From NCBI GenBank assembly GCA_012837465.1, contig DURG01000169.1, positions 1 through 32,077 on the forward strand: a DNA stretch of 32,077 nt. The letters are read 5' to 3'. The stretch comes from Propionibacterium sp. (GTDB lineage: Bacteria > Actinomycetota > Actinomycetes > Propionibacteriales > Propionibacteriaceae). Position numbers and translations under genes: made by a program. This document shows, piece after piece, positions 1 to 6,800 of this stretch; within the stretch, counting starts at the first letter, position 1, and the number at the start of each line of letters is the position of its first letter. The notes under the pieces were generated by a model. The model saw nothing but the letters and a program-made list of their open reading frames with translations, had not been told where the DNA came from and did not search any database.

Positions 1-265
1 CCACCACGGTGGCGGCGTACTCACCCAGCAGCAGCGGCGCCTCGTGCACCTCCCGGACCTGACGGGCCGGCGGCTCCCACTCGCCGCGGCTGATCATCCG
101 TTCCTGATCTACCAGCCATCCTTCGGCGTCGATCCGGGTGACGAAGGTGATCGGAGCGCTGTGCCGACTTCCGTCGGGGCCGGTGTAGCGCGCCCGGTAC
201 CGCCCGCTCGGCAGCTGGCCGACCTCACCGAAGCCGCGCTTGATCTTGGCCCGTGGTCTACCCAT
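1..265 (-). CDS. Tyrosine-recombinase (phage-type) integrase, N-terminal part, cut by window edge
   Basis: Only the first 88 codons lie in the window; the frame is open to base 1, so the catalytic domain is outside. The start ATG (265-263) follows a purine-rich GGGAGGGA about 8 nt upstream. The N-terminus is basic (MGRPRAKIKRGFGEVG), then reads QLPSGRYRARYTGPDG and a segment on the pattern of TRIDAEGWLVDQERMI. This is the usual AP2-like, arm-site DNA-binding domain at the N-terminus of actinobacterial phage and ICE integrases, with the small G-x-Y-x-A-R-Y beta-sheet. The gene reads away from the tRNA-Leu at 493-575, with phased 9-bp repeats between them, the typical layout of an element integrated in a tRNA gene. 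The R-H-R-Y catalytic residues cannot be seen, so activity is unknown. The family call rests on the N-terminal pattern and context. Confidence 0.75.
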   Translation of the reverse strand, partial: MGRPRAKIKRGFGEVGQLPSGRYRARYTGPDGSRHSAPITFVTRIDAEGWLVDQERMISRGEWEPPARQVREVHEAPLLLGEYAATVV

Positions 266-337
266 GATGCGTCCCTCCCGTCACGGTCCGTAACGGCCAC
301 GAGGGGTTCGGGTGGACAAGTGAAGGGGCGCGCGACG

Positions 338-386
338 TTCCCCACGGTCCGGATGTCGTGGGGAACCGTGGGGAATACGTGGGGAA
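338..386. repeat. Four copies of CGTGGGGAA, three direct and helically phased, one inverted
   Basis: CGTGGGGAA occurs at 357-365, 367-375 and 378-386. Its exact reverse complement TTCCCCACG is at 338-346. The direct copies are spaced 10 and 11 bp apart, about one helical turn, so they lie on one face of DNA. The position, between the integrase start and the tRNA, is where integrase arm-type or excisionase sites are expected. Binding is inferred; the repeats are seen directly. Confidence 0.7.
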
Positions 387-434
387 TGGGAGGCCTCTTG
401 AGGCCATCCATGTCCATGAGAGTCCACAACTGAG

Positions 435-450
435 AAGGACCGAAGTCCTT
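435..450 (-). terminator. UUCG-tetraloop hairpin 3' of tRNA-Leu
   Basis: On the minus strand this reads AAGGAC-UUCG-GUCCUU, a perfect 6-bp stem closed by the very stable C(UUCG)G tetraloop, 42 nt beyond the tRNA 3' end. A short pyrimidine run (CUUCUC) follows rather than a real U-tract. It may be a terminator or processing barrier for the tRNA transcript. An adjacent palindrome GGCCTCTTGAGGCC lies at 392-405. Confidence 0.4.
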
Positions 451-492
451 GTCAGAGGGGATTTGATGTAGTCAGGGGACCATACATCGTTG

Positions 493-575
493 TGCGCGTG
501 AGAGGAGTTGAACCTCCACGCCCTTGCGGGCACCGGCACCTGAAGCCGGCGCGTCTGCCATTCCGCCACACGCGC
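493..575 (-). tRNA. tRNA-Leu (anticodon CAG)
   Basis: The minus strand folds as a complete class II tRNA of 83 nt. The acceptor stem is GCGCGTG with CACGCGC, and the discriminator is A (complement of base 493). The anticodon stem CCGGC/GCCGG carries the loop TTCAGGT, giving anticodon CAG for CUG codons. The long variable arm TGCCCGCAAGGGCGT and the T-arm GGAGG-TTCAACT-CCTCT complete the fold. CCA is not encoded (CAA follows the discriminator). The 3' half faces the integrase gene, so this tRNA is the likely attachment site of the element that starts to its left; the tRNA itself looks intact. Confidence 0.96.
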
Positions 576-614
576 ATCCGGATCGTTTCCGATCCGACGT
601 CAAACTCTAGCATC

Positions 615-628
615 CCGCCGCGGGGCGG
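615..628 (-). terminator. Small GC hairpin after the aldo/keto reductase
   Basis: CCGCC-GCGG-GGCGG forms a 5-bp hairpin 12 nt beyond the stop codon of the reductase on the minus strand. No U-tract follows, so its role as terminator is a guess. A second small inverted repeat, GGATCG-TTTC-CGATCC, lies at about 580-595, just upstream of the tRNA. Confidence 0.25.
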
Positions 629-639
629 CACAAAATGGA

Positions 640-1575
640 TCAGGGAACGAGGTAGCCCGCGGCGCGGTACAGCTCGTACCACTCTGGGCGGCTGAGCTCG
701 ACGTCGGCCCCCGCCGCGGCCTTGGTGACGCGCTCCGGCGTGGTGGTGCCGAGCACCACCTGGATGTTGGCCGGGTGGCGGGTGATCCAAGCGACGGCGA
801 TGGCCTCGGGCGCCACGTCGTACTTGGCCGCGAGCCGGTCGATGACCTCGTTGAGCTCCGGATACTCCGGGTTGCCAAGGAACACGCCGTTGAAGAAGCC
901 GGCCTGGAACGGCGACCACGCCTGGACGGTGAGGTCGTGCACGCGGCAGTAGTCGAGGATGCCGAGGTCGAGGCTGGCCGACTGCTCGACGCCCACCATG
1001 TTGGCCGCCACGCCCTGCGCGACGATCGGTGCATGCGTGATGGACAGCTGCAGCTGGTTCACCACCAGCGGCTGGCTGACGTAGCGGCGCAGCAGCTCGA
1101 TCTGGTTCGGGGTGTGGTTGGACACGCCGAAGTGGCGCACCTTGCCGGCGGCGCTGAGCTCGTCGAACGCGCGGGCGACCTCCTCGGGCTCGACCAGCGC
1201 GTCGGGGCGGTGCAGGAGGAGGACGTCGAGGTAATCGGTCTCCAGGGCGGCGAGCGAGCCGTCGACCTGCTTCATGATGTGCTCGTAGGAGAAGTCGAAG
1301 AACGGCCCGTCCTTGTTGATGCCCGCCTTGGACTGGAGGATGATCTCCCCGCGCTCCGACGGCGACAGCTTCAGCGCCTCCGTGAACCGCTGCTCGCAGC
1401 CGTGGTACGAGGCCGAGCCGTAGATGTCGGCATGGTCGAAGAAGTTGATGCCCGCCTCGCGGGAGGCGTCGTACAGGGCGCGCACCTCGTCGTCGCTCTT
1501 GTCCTGGATGCGCATGACGCCGGTGACGACGGCGGGCACCACGAGGTCGGTGTTGCCAAGGGTGAAGGTCTTCAT
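640..1575 (-). CDS. Aldo/keto reductase (YdhF-like)
   Basis: A 311-residue protein of full family length with a (beta/alpha)8 aldo/keto reductase fold; it should reduce a carbonyl using NADPH in the cytosol. The catalytic tetrad is visible: Asp47 and Tyr52 in FFDHADIYG, Lys83 in LQSKAG, and His122 in LLLHRPD. FGVSNHTPNQ (substrate and cofactor loop) and the C-terminal LGTTTPERV (dinucleotide-binding loop) are also present. The pattern resembles the E. coli YdhF subgroup; the physiological substrate cannot be read from sequence. The gene stands alone between the tRNA and the glycosyltransferase, with a repeat-bearing 78-bp gap upstream. The ATG at 1575-1573 has no clear ribosome-binding site, so initiation may be leaderless or weak. 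Confidence 0.93.
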   Translation of the reverse strand: MKTFTLGNTDLVVPAVVTGVMRIQDKSDDEVRALYDASREAGINFFDHADIYGSASYHGCEQRFTEALKLSPSERGEIILQSKAGINKDGPFFDFSYEHIMKQVDGSLAALETDYLDVLLLHRPDALVEPEEVARAFDELSAAGKVRHFGVSNHTPNQIELLRRYVSQPLVVNQLQLSITHAPIVAQGVAANMVGVEQSASLDLGILDYCRVHDLTVQAWSPFQAGFFNGVFLGNPEYPELNEVIDRLAAKYDVAPEAIAVAWITRHPANIQVVLGTTTPERVTKAAAGADVELSRPEWYELYRAAGYLVP

Positions 1576-1603
1576 GCTTCAGCGTATCGCCGCACCGTGG
1601 CAT

Positions 1604-1653
1604 CCGGGACCCGAGGCTCAACCCGACACCCGCGCGGCCCCCGGGTCCCGAGG
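1604..1653. repeat. Dispersed GGGTCCCGAG-type repeat pair abutting a stop codon
   Basis: CCGGGACCCGAGG (1604-1616) and CCGGGTCCCGAGG (1641-1653) differ at one base and contain the complementary arms CGGGACCC and GGGTCCCG. They can act as a direct repeat or as an 8-bp stem with a 30-nt loop. The second copy ends one base before the glycosyltransferase stop codon (1654-1656). The core GGGTCCCGAG is the start of the 45-bp tandem unit at 22428-22588, so the two places share a repeat family. Confidence 0.6.
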
Positions 1654-2715
1654 TCAGGCGGCGATGGGCAGGGGGCGGTGACCGGCGCGGGCCAGCAGTT
1701 CCTCGTGGACGGCGGCGAGGTCGTAGGAGACCGCGCGGAGGTCGTGCTGGGCGGCCAGGAGTCGCCCGGCGTGCGTGAGGTTGGGCGCGTCGTCGGCGAG
1801 GATCGCGCGGGCCTTCACCTCGAACTCGGCGGTGCTGGTGGCGCGGTGCACCGCGGCCTCGTGCAGCCAGCCGTCGTAGACCGGGATGTCGCGCACGAGC
1901 ACGGGCACGCCGCTGGAGAGCGCCTCGAGCACCACGATGCCCTGGGTCTCCTCGTGTGACATGAAGCAGAACAGGTCCGCCCCCGCATAGGCGTCGCGCA
2001 CCTCGTCGGGCGATACGTGGCCCATGAGGTGGACGTTGCCGGGCAGGTCCGCCAGCGCGGCCCGCACGTCGGGGGTCATCATGGCCTCGCTGGGCGCGGT
2101 GCCGGCCCAGTAGAAGTCGGCCTCGGGCATGCGGCGGGCGAGGTCGAGGAACTCGACGATGCCCTTGCGCACCATCAGGTGGCCCACGCTGAGCACCACC
2201 TTGCGGTCCGCCCCGATGCCGTACTTCATCCGGAAGCGGGAGCGGGCGGCGGGGCCGCCGGAGAAGAAGCGCGTGTCGACCCCGTTGGTCAGCACGCGGA
2301 TGGGGGCCTCGATGCCGTACTTCTCGATGATCCCGCGGGAGTAGGGCGTCGGGGTGACGACGACGTCGCCGCGGCGGTAGACCACGCCCAGCCACTTCTC
2401 GAACAGGGGCGCGAAGCTGCGCGCGCCCACCCAGGACTGCTCGAAGTCCTCGCGCGTGGAGTGCGCGAAGACCACGACGGGGATGCCGAACGCCCTCGCC
2501 AGGCAGGCGACGAGCACGGAATCGGGGAAGATGGTGTTGAGCTGCACCACGTCGGGGCGGCGCCAGAGCTTGACGATCTGCGAGCCGAGCGCCAGCAGCA
2601 TCTTGGTCTGGTGGCGCATCGCGGAGCCGACCCCGCTCTTCTCCATCAGGCGCCCGGCGCCCGAGTACAGGCAGACCCGCAGGCCACCCTGCGGCCGCGC
2701 CGCCGTCGTCGTCAT
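1654..2715 (-). CDS. GT4-family glycosyltransferase, glycolipid (LafB-like) type
   Basis: A 353-residue GT-B retaining glycosyltransferase. The N-terminal domain has RVCLYSG, then MEKSGVGSAMRHQ and VVQLNTIFPDS; the middle has FAHSTREDFEQSWVG and VTPTPYSRGIIEKYGI; the C-terminal nucleotide-sugar domain has LSVGHLMVRKG and the E-x7-E motif ETQGIVVLE. The EKSG(V/I)G, HSTREDFE and TPTPYS blocks are typical of diacylglycerol-glycolipid second-sugar transferases (LafB/GtfA type), so a membrane glycolipid acceptor at the inner membrane face is inferred. The segment between ALG and the VVQLNT strand looks shorter than in those relatives. The ATG at 2715 forms TGATG with the stop of the upstream VTT gene, indicating translational coupling; an in-frame ATG at 2730 is the alternative. 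The upstream open frame to 2931 overlaps the VTT gene and is not counted. Confidence 0.85.
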   Translation of the reverse strand: MTTTAARPQGGLRVCLYSGAGRLMEKSGVGSAMRHQTKMLLALGSQIVKLWRRPDVVQLNTIFPDSVLVACLARAFGIPVVVFAHSTREDFEQSWVGARSFAPLFEKWLGVVYRRGDVVVTPTPYSRGIIEKYGIEAPIRVLTNGVDTRFFSGGPAARSRFRMKYGIGADRKVVLSVGHLMVRKGIVEFLDLARRMPEADFYWAGTAPSEAMMTPDVRAALADLPGNVHLMGHVSPDEVRDAYAGADLFCFMSHEETQGIVVLEALSSGVPVLVRDIPVYDGWLHEAAVHRATSTAEFEVKARAILADDAPNLTHAGRLLAAQHDLRAVSYDLAAVHEELLARAGHRPLPIAA

Positions 2716-3410
2716 CAGAGTCCCAGCCATGGGAACACCGCCTTCAGGAGGGCCATTACGCCGGTCGTGTAGAGGAGGACTCCCCATGGTTTGCACAGGA
2801 AGATGATTAGGAGATAGGTGCGCCAGCGCATCTGGGTGAGGCCGGCGAGGTAACAGAGTGCGTCGTCGGGTGCGAGGGGCGCCGCGATGGCGATCGCGAA
2901 GTACTTGGTGAACTTGGGGTGGTCGAGCCACTTGCCGTAGCGCTCGATGGTGCGTTGCGAGAAGCGGGCGACAAGGAGGTCGCGGCCGATGAGGCGCGAG
3001 ATGCCGAAGACGATGATGGAGCCCAGCACCGTGGCGAGGTAGGCGTAGATGGTGCCTTCGAGGTGCCCGAAGATGATGGGCGCGGAGATGATGGTGCCGG
3101 AGCCGGGGATCAGCGGGAAGACGGCCTCGAGGGAGCCGGCGAGGATGAAGGCGATCGGGGCGAGCGGGCCGAAGGAGTCGACGAACTCACGCAGCGAGGC
3201 GACGGACGTGAGGACGCCGCTGGTGAAGCCCAGGACCACGAGCGTGACGATGCCCGCGAGGCCGATCAGCGACATGACGTGGAAGAACCGCTTGAGTCGC
3301 TTGGAGCGCTCCGGGTTCGACGGGGTGCTGAGCTCCTCAACGTCCACGGGCACCTCGTCGACGGGTCGCGCTGCCGTGGTCGGCAGCGGCGCGGCTTCCA
3401 GGATGGTCAT
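2715..3410 (-). CDS. TVP38/TMEM64-type VTT (SNARE-associated/DedA-like) membrane protein
   Basis: A 231-residue integral membrane protein with a cytosolic N-terminal stretch of about 45 residues rich in Pro, Glu and Ser, then KRLKRFFHV and a first membrane helix. The VTT signature follows: a re-entrant region around EAVFPLIPGSGTIISAP, then YAYLATVLGSIIVFGISRLIGRDL, a charged cytosolic part with ERYGKWLDHPKFTKYFA, and APLAPDDALCYLAGLTQM, before two C-terminal helices. Family members are linked to lipid transport or scrambling and membrane-potential phenotypes; the substrate here is unknown. The ATG at 3410 is chosen because GGAAGG lies about 9 nt upstream; the frame is open to 3467 but gives no better site. 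It is coupled to the glycosyltransferase through TGATG, hinting at a shared membrane-lipid role. Confidence 0.82.
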   Translation of the reverse strand: MTILEAAPLPTTAARPVDEVPVDVEELSTPSNPERSKRLKRFFHVMSLIGLAGIVTLVVLGFTSGVLTSVASLREFVDSFGPLAPIAFILAGSLEAVFPLIPGSGTIISAPIIFGHLEGTIYAYLATVLGSIIVFGISRLIGRDLLVARFSQRTIERYGKWLDHPKFTKYFAIAIAAPLAPDDALCYLAGLTQMRWRTYLLIIFLCKPWGVLLYTTGVMALLKAVFPWLGL

Positions 3411-3513
3411 GGCAACCATCCTTCCCGCGGAAGGGTCGGCGCACATCAGGCCAACGTCTCGCACCACCCCCTACTTCGGTTGGATTCTGAGGGGGTGAAC
3501 CCTGAGGGGGACC

Positions 3514-3738
3514 CGCTGGTTGAGCCGCCTTCTGCGACGAAGGAGCCAGCCGAGTGTTGAAACAGCAGCGCTGGTTGAGCCGCGCTCTGCGACGAAGGAG
3601 CCAGCGCGTGTCGAAACCCGGCGAGCTTCCAATCAACCTTGCCCGCAAACTCACCGGGTTTCGACACGCTGCGCTGCTCGTACCTCGCAGGCAGCGGCTC
3701 AACCAGCGGCGTGGGGCTCAACCAGCGGCGTGGGGCTC
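3514..3738. repeat. Cluster of dispersed CGCTGGTTGAGCCG repeats, including a 19-bp tandem duplication
   Basis: Copy 1 (about 3514-3563) and copy 2 (3569-3620) share CGCTGGTTGAGCCG, then CTCTGCGACGAAGGAGCCAG and a GTGTCGAAACC-like end. Copy 3 (about 3654-3709) is inverted: GGGTTTCGACACGCTG through GGCTCAACCAGCG. Copy 2 and copy 3 can form a long hairpin, and each copy has its own CGCTGG/CCAGCG stem. The unit AACCAGCGGCGTGGGGCTC is perfectly duplicated at 3701-3719 and 3720-3738 and enters the stop codon of the HAD gene. The 3411-3736 gap holds no gene; upstream of the cluster CTGAGGGGG occurs twice at 3487-3510. Confidence 0.8.
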
Positions 3739-4648
3739 AGCCGTTGACGATCTCCCAGTGCGGCATCTCGGGCAGCAGCGCCTCGTACTCGGCCACCAAC
3801 TGGTCCTGGTACTCGCCGCGGTACGTCCCGTTCAGGAACCTGGGCAGCGCCTCCTCGCGGAACCGCCGCCAGCTCTCCCGCTCGGAGCCGGGGAGGATGG
3901 GGTAGAACAGCACGCCCTCGCTGTAGGCCGAATCCCGGTCACCCGGGGCGTCGCCGATCAGCATGATGTGGTCGTCGTCGTACTTGCCCTTCGCAGCCCA
4001 GCGCACGTGCTCGGCCTTCGATCCCATCTCCTGGCCGGCGATGACCTCCATGTACTTGGCCAGGTCGTGTTCGTGCCATTCGCGCTCGAGGGCCTCCATC
4101 GGGGTGGCGGAGACCGTCATGCAGTCGACGTCCTCGGACATGGCCTCGAAGGCCTCGCGCACGCCGGGGAACGGGGCGCAGCCGTGCACCATCCAGGCGA
4201 TGAGCTCGTTGACGCCCTTGCCCCACTCGATGCACTGCTCGATCTCCGCCGACGGGTGGGCGGCAGCGAAATCCGCAATGCCCCGGTCCGAGCGTGGGTA
4301 GCCGGAGTCGAGGAACTTCTGCAGCTCCTTCCCCTCGGGGATCCGCACGCCGCGCTCCAACACTTCGGGGCGCTGCTTGAGCAGTTCGAACAGCCGCGCC
4401 AGGGCCACCCAGCGGTTCTGGCCGCGGGTGGTGGAGTACAGGTTGACGAACAGCGCCGTCTCCCGCACCAGGGTGGAGGCGGCCTGCAGGTCGAAGTACT
4501 TGATGTAGGAGGGCGTGAAGCACTCCTGGTGCTTGATGTCCATGGCGTCCATGGCGCAGCCGTCGGAGTCGATGCCGACGAAGAACTTGCGCTTGGGCTG
4601 GAAGTCGACGAGGACCTGGGCCCGCTCGGGCATCTTCGTTTCAGTCAT
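3737..4648 (-). CDS. HAD-superfamily hydrolase, partner of the GH3 gene
   Basis: A 303-residue haloacid dehalogenase-fold enzyme, larger than a minimal HAD phosphatase because of a long insertion after motif I. Motif I is GIDSDGCAMD (nucleophile Asp27, acid/base Asp29), motif II is MTVSATP, motif III the Lys in EMGSKAEH, and motif IV IGDAPGDRDSA. All four are intact, so Asp-based phosphoester hydrolysis is likely. The insertion (about residues 35-160), containing CFTPSYIKYFDLQ and LYSTTRGQNRWVAL, is helical and would be the cap that chooses the substrate; I do not recognise its specificity. The gene lies 12 nt after the GH3 gene on the same strand, so the pair is an operon, and a sugar-phosphate substrate is a reasonable guess. 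The stop codon is touched by a 19-bp tandem repeat. Confidence 0.8.
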   Translation of the reverse strand: MTETKMPERAQVLVDFQPKRKFFVGIDSDGCAMDAMDIKHQECFTPSYIKYFDLQAASTLVRETALFVNLYSTTRGQNRWVALARLFELLKQRPEVLERGVRIPEGKELQKFLDSGYPRSDRGIADFAAAHPSAEIEQCIEWGKGVNELIAWMVHGCAPFPGVREAFEAMSEDVDCMTVSATPMEALEREWHEHDLAKYMEVIAGQEMGSKAEHVRWAAKGKYDDDHIMLIGDAPGDRDSAYSEGVLFYPILPGSERESWRRFREEALPRFLNGTYRGEYQDQLVAEYEALLPEMPHWEIVNG

Positions 4649-4660
4649 GGGTGGGTCCGT

Positions 4661-6424
4661 TCAGATGTGGGTGTCGGGGAAGGGGAACATCTCGGTGTTG
4701 GGCGTGCCCTTGAACTCGCTCTTGCCCTCCAGCTTGTCGAGCACGATGTCGAGGTTGAAGTCCTTGTCGTCGTAGGCGTTGATGTAGGTCTTCACCTGCG
4801 GCATGTCGGGCAGCAGGTTGGGCGACGCCGTCGAGACCAGGATGGTCGGGATCTCGTGCACGAACCAGGGCATGTCGAGCGTGCCCTTGGTGCCGGGCCA
4901 GTAGGGGCGCTCGATGGCCTGGCCGATGCCGACGACGTTGGCCACGGTGATGACCAGGTCGTAGTTGTCGGTGAGGTCGGCGATGGCGGACTTGCCGGCA
5001 TAGGCGTTGGAGAGGATCTCGCGGATCTCCTCGTTGGTCTTGCCCTTGACCTTGTCGAGCTGCGACTCGTAGCGGTCGGCCTCGTAGCCACGCTCCCGGA
5101 GTTTCTCGGCAACCTTGTCGGCCGGGTGGATGCCAGCGTCGCCGGTGAGGGCCGCGAACGGGCTCGGGGCGGCGCCGACGGGGATGACGAGGATGCGCTT
5201 GAACTTGTCCGGGGAGATGGGCAGGGTTTCGGGCTGCTTGTTCTTCACCAGGGTGATGGCGGCGTCGGCGAGCTCCTCAGCGACCTGCTGGTGCTCTGCC
5301 AGGCCGATCTTGGCCATGGCCTCGTCCTTGGGCATGAGCAGTTCGTTGCCGGGCTTCTTGTGGAGGCCGAGCATGGCCTTGAGGCCGAGGATGCGGGTGA
5401 GCGCGTCATGGAGGCGCTCGTCGGAGAGCTTGCCGGATTTCCAGCCCTCCATCATCCAGTTGAAGTCCTCGTCGGGGTCGTTGAAGAAGAGGAAGAGGTC
5501 GCAGCCGGCCTCGATCGCGGTGGGGAGGATGTCGGAGCGCTTCATGGCTCCGGTGAGGCCCACCATGTGGCTCGCGTCGGTGACGACGACCCCGTTGAAG
5601 CCGAGCTGCTCGCGCAGGAGCTTGGTGTTGATCTCCTTTGACAGGGTCGCCGGCAGGATGTCCTCATCACGCATGTCGGGGTTGAAGTGCTTCTGGTAGG
5701 CGGGCAGCGCGATGTGGCCGGTCATGATCGACGGCAGGCCGGCGTCGAAGAGGCCCTTGTAGAGGCGGCCGAAGGTGTCGTCCCATTCCTCGGTGCTGAG
5801 CCAGTTGGGGGCGTGGGAGAGGTGCTGGTCGCGCTCGTCGATGCCGTCGCCGGGCCAGTGCTTGGCGGCCGGGGCGATGCCGGATTCCTGGATGCCCTTC
5901 ATGTAGGCGAGGCTCATCTCGAGGACCTGGTCGACGTCGCCGCCCCAGGTGCGGCGGCTGACGATGGGGTTGCGCCAGTTGCGGTACACGTCGACGATCG
6001 GGGCGAACGACCAGTTGCAGCCGATGGCGGAGGCCTCGACGCCGGAGATGCGGCCGAGTTCGTAGGCGAACCTCACGTCGTTGGCGACGCCGATCTTGGC
6101 CTCCCAACCGACGTAGGTGCCGTCGGTGCAGGCGCCGTTGCCGCCGGCCTCGGTGTTGGCGGCGATGAGCATGGGGATCTTCGAGTGGGTCTGCAGGATG
6201 TTGTTCTGCTCCCACACCTCGTCGGCCTTGGCCGGCGTGTAGCGCACGGCCCCGATGTGGTAGGTGTTCAGGACGTCGGTGAGGTACTCCTCCGTGCGCT
6301 CGGCGCCCATGTTGACGAAGAGTTGACCGATCTTCTCCTCGTCGGTCATCTCCGAAATGGTCTTCTCCACCCAGGCGACGGAGTCGGCATCCAGGTTGAA
6401 GGGCTGTGCTGTGAGATCCACCAT
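4661..6424 (-). CDS. Glycoside hydrolase family 3, beta-N-acetylhexosaminidase-like
   Basis: A 587-residue protein without signal peptide, so cytosolic. The GH3 TIM-barrel domain (about residues 15-360) has MTDEEKIGQLFV, the NagZ-type motif KHWPGDGIDERDQH at 188-201 (family K-H-F-P-G-x-G-x4-D-x-H, which supplies the Asp/His acid-base pair), and VVVTDASHMVGL with the likely nucleophile Asp283. The KH(F/W)PG...DxH motif marks N-acetylhexosaminidases rather than beta-glucosidases. A second alpha/beta domain follows (about 380-587). It could release GlcNAc from recycled peptidoglycan or chitin oligomers. The ATG at 6424 has GAGGAA 8 nt upstream. The HAD gene follows at 12 nt. Phosphorolytic rather than hydrolytic cleavage, known in some GH3 enzymes with this motif, cannot be excluded. 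Confidence 0.87.
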   Translation of the reverse strand: MVDLTAQPFNLDADSVAWVEKTISEMTDEEKIGQLFVNMGAERTEEYLTDVLNTYHIGAVRYTPAKADEVWEQNNILQTHSKIPMLIAANTEAGGNGACTDGTYVGWEAKIGVANDVRFAYELGRISGVEASAIGCNWSFAPIVDVYRNWRNPIVSRRTWGGDVDQVLEMSLAYMKGIQESGIAPAAKHWPGDGIDERDQHLSHAPNWLSTEEWDDTFGRLYKGLFDAGLPSIMTGHIALPAYQKHFNPDMRDEDILPATLSKEINTKLLREQLGFNGVVVTDASHMVGLTGAMKRSDILPTAIEAGCDLFLFFNDPDEDFNWMMEGWKSGKLSDERLHDALTRILGLKAMLGLHKKPGNELLMPKDEAMAKIGLAEHQQVAEELADAAITLVKNKQPETLPISPDKFKRILVIPVGAAPSPFAALTGDAGIHPADKVAEKLRERGYEADRYESQLDKVKGKTNEEIREILSNAYAGKSAIADLTDNYDLVITVANVVGIGQAIERPYWPGTKGTLDMPWFVHEIPTILVSTASPNLLPDMPQVKTYINAYDDKDFNLDIVLDKLEGKSEFKGTPNTEMFPFPDTHI

Positions 6425-6750
6425 GAGTTTTTCCTCGCTACGTTGCTTGGTTGCTCCTTCACTTCACCAAAGGTTGACCACCGCCCGAAGAAGTTGCCCT
6501 ATGTTGCCATTGCCCGCCCTCGGCTTGAAGGGGTCGCCGCAGCGTGACCCGTGGTGCGTCGCACGGTCAACGGAACAAGCAGGGGCTGATGGGGGCCCGA
6601 CAGGGGTAGGTCGGGCGTTGTGGAGCCCGATCACCAACCAACCACTTTCAGCAGCCACCGACGTGATCGGGATCCACATGGGCGGGGAGGGCCCCCATCA
6701 GGCCCTGCGGAACCATCCAGTGGTTCAGGCCACAGACCAGCTGCGGCGGC
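6425..6750. other. Gene-free interval upstream of the GH3 gene
   Basis: With the adjoining repeat at 6751-6800 this is about 376 bp without a convincing gene. It should contain the promoter of the GH3-HAD unit, but no clear -35/-10 pair was found. Two hairpins are visible: GCCCGAC/GTCGGGC (6595-6616, loop 8) and GAACCA-TCCAG-TGGTTC (about 6712-6728). Open frames crossing it lack codon bias and family similarity. Confidence 0.6.
6595..6616. terminator. Perfect 7-bp inverted repeat between dgt and the GH3 gene
   Basis: GCCCGAC-AGGGGTAG-GTCGGGC is a perfect 7-bp stem with an 8-nt loop. No U-tract follows on either strand. It may help end dgt transcription on the minus strand, about 185 nt beyond the stop, but the distance makes this weak. 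Confidence 0.3.
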
Positions 6751-6800
6751 CCTTCGACCTGCCCGGCGCTCCGCGCTGGGACAGGCTCAGGGAGCGAGTG
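6751..6800. repeat. Hairpin-forming dispersed-type repeat abutting the dgt stop codon
   Basis: The stretch contains CCTGCCCGGCGC-TCC-GCGCTGGGACAGG, an imperfect long stem, and the motifs CCTTCGACC and CAGGCTCAGGGAGCG typical of short dispersed actinobacterial repeats. It ends directly at the dgt stop codon (6801-6803). This matches the placement of the repeats at 1653, 3738 and 22588. Confidence 0.5.

Noticed and set aside
452..2395. 647-codon minus-strand open frame over the aldo/keto reductase and glycosyltransferase
   Set aside because: It is Arg/Pro/Gly-rich with no family motif and lies over two well-supported genes; long frames of this kind are normal at high GC.
1654..2930. 425-residue form of the glycosyltransferase starting at 2931
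   Set aside because: The first 67 residues overlap the VTT gene and are Arg/Pro-rich without homology; the TGATG junction supports the start at 2715.
3554..5641. 695-codon plus-strand open frame antisense to the HAD and GH3 genes
   Set aside because: Low-complexity Val/Leu/Gly/Asp composition typical of antisense high-GC frames; the minus strand holds complete HAD and GH3 motifs.
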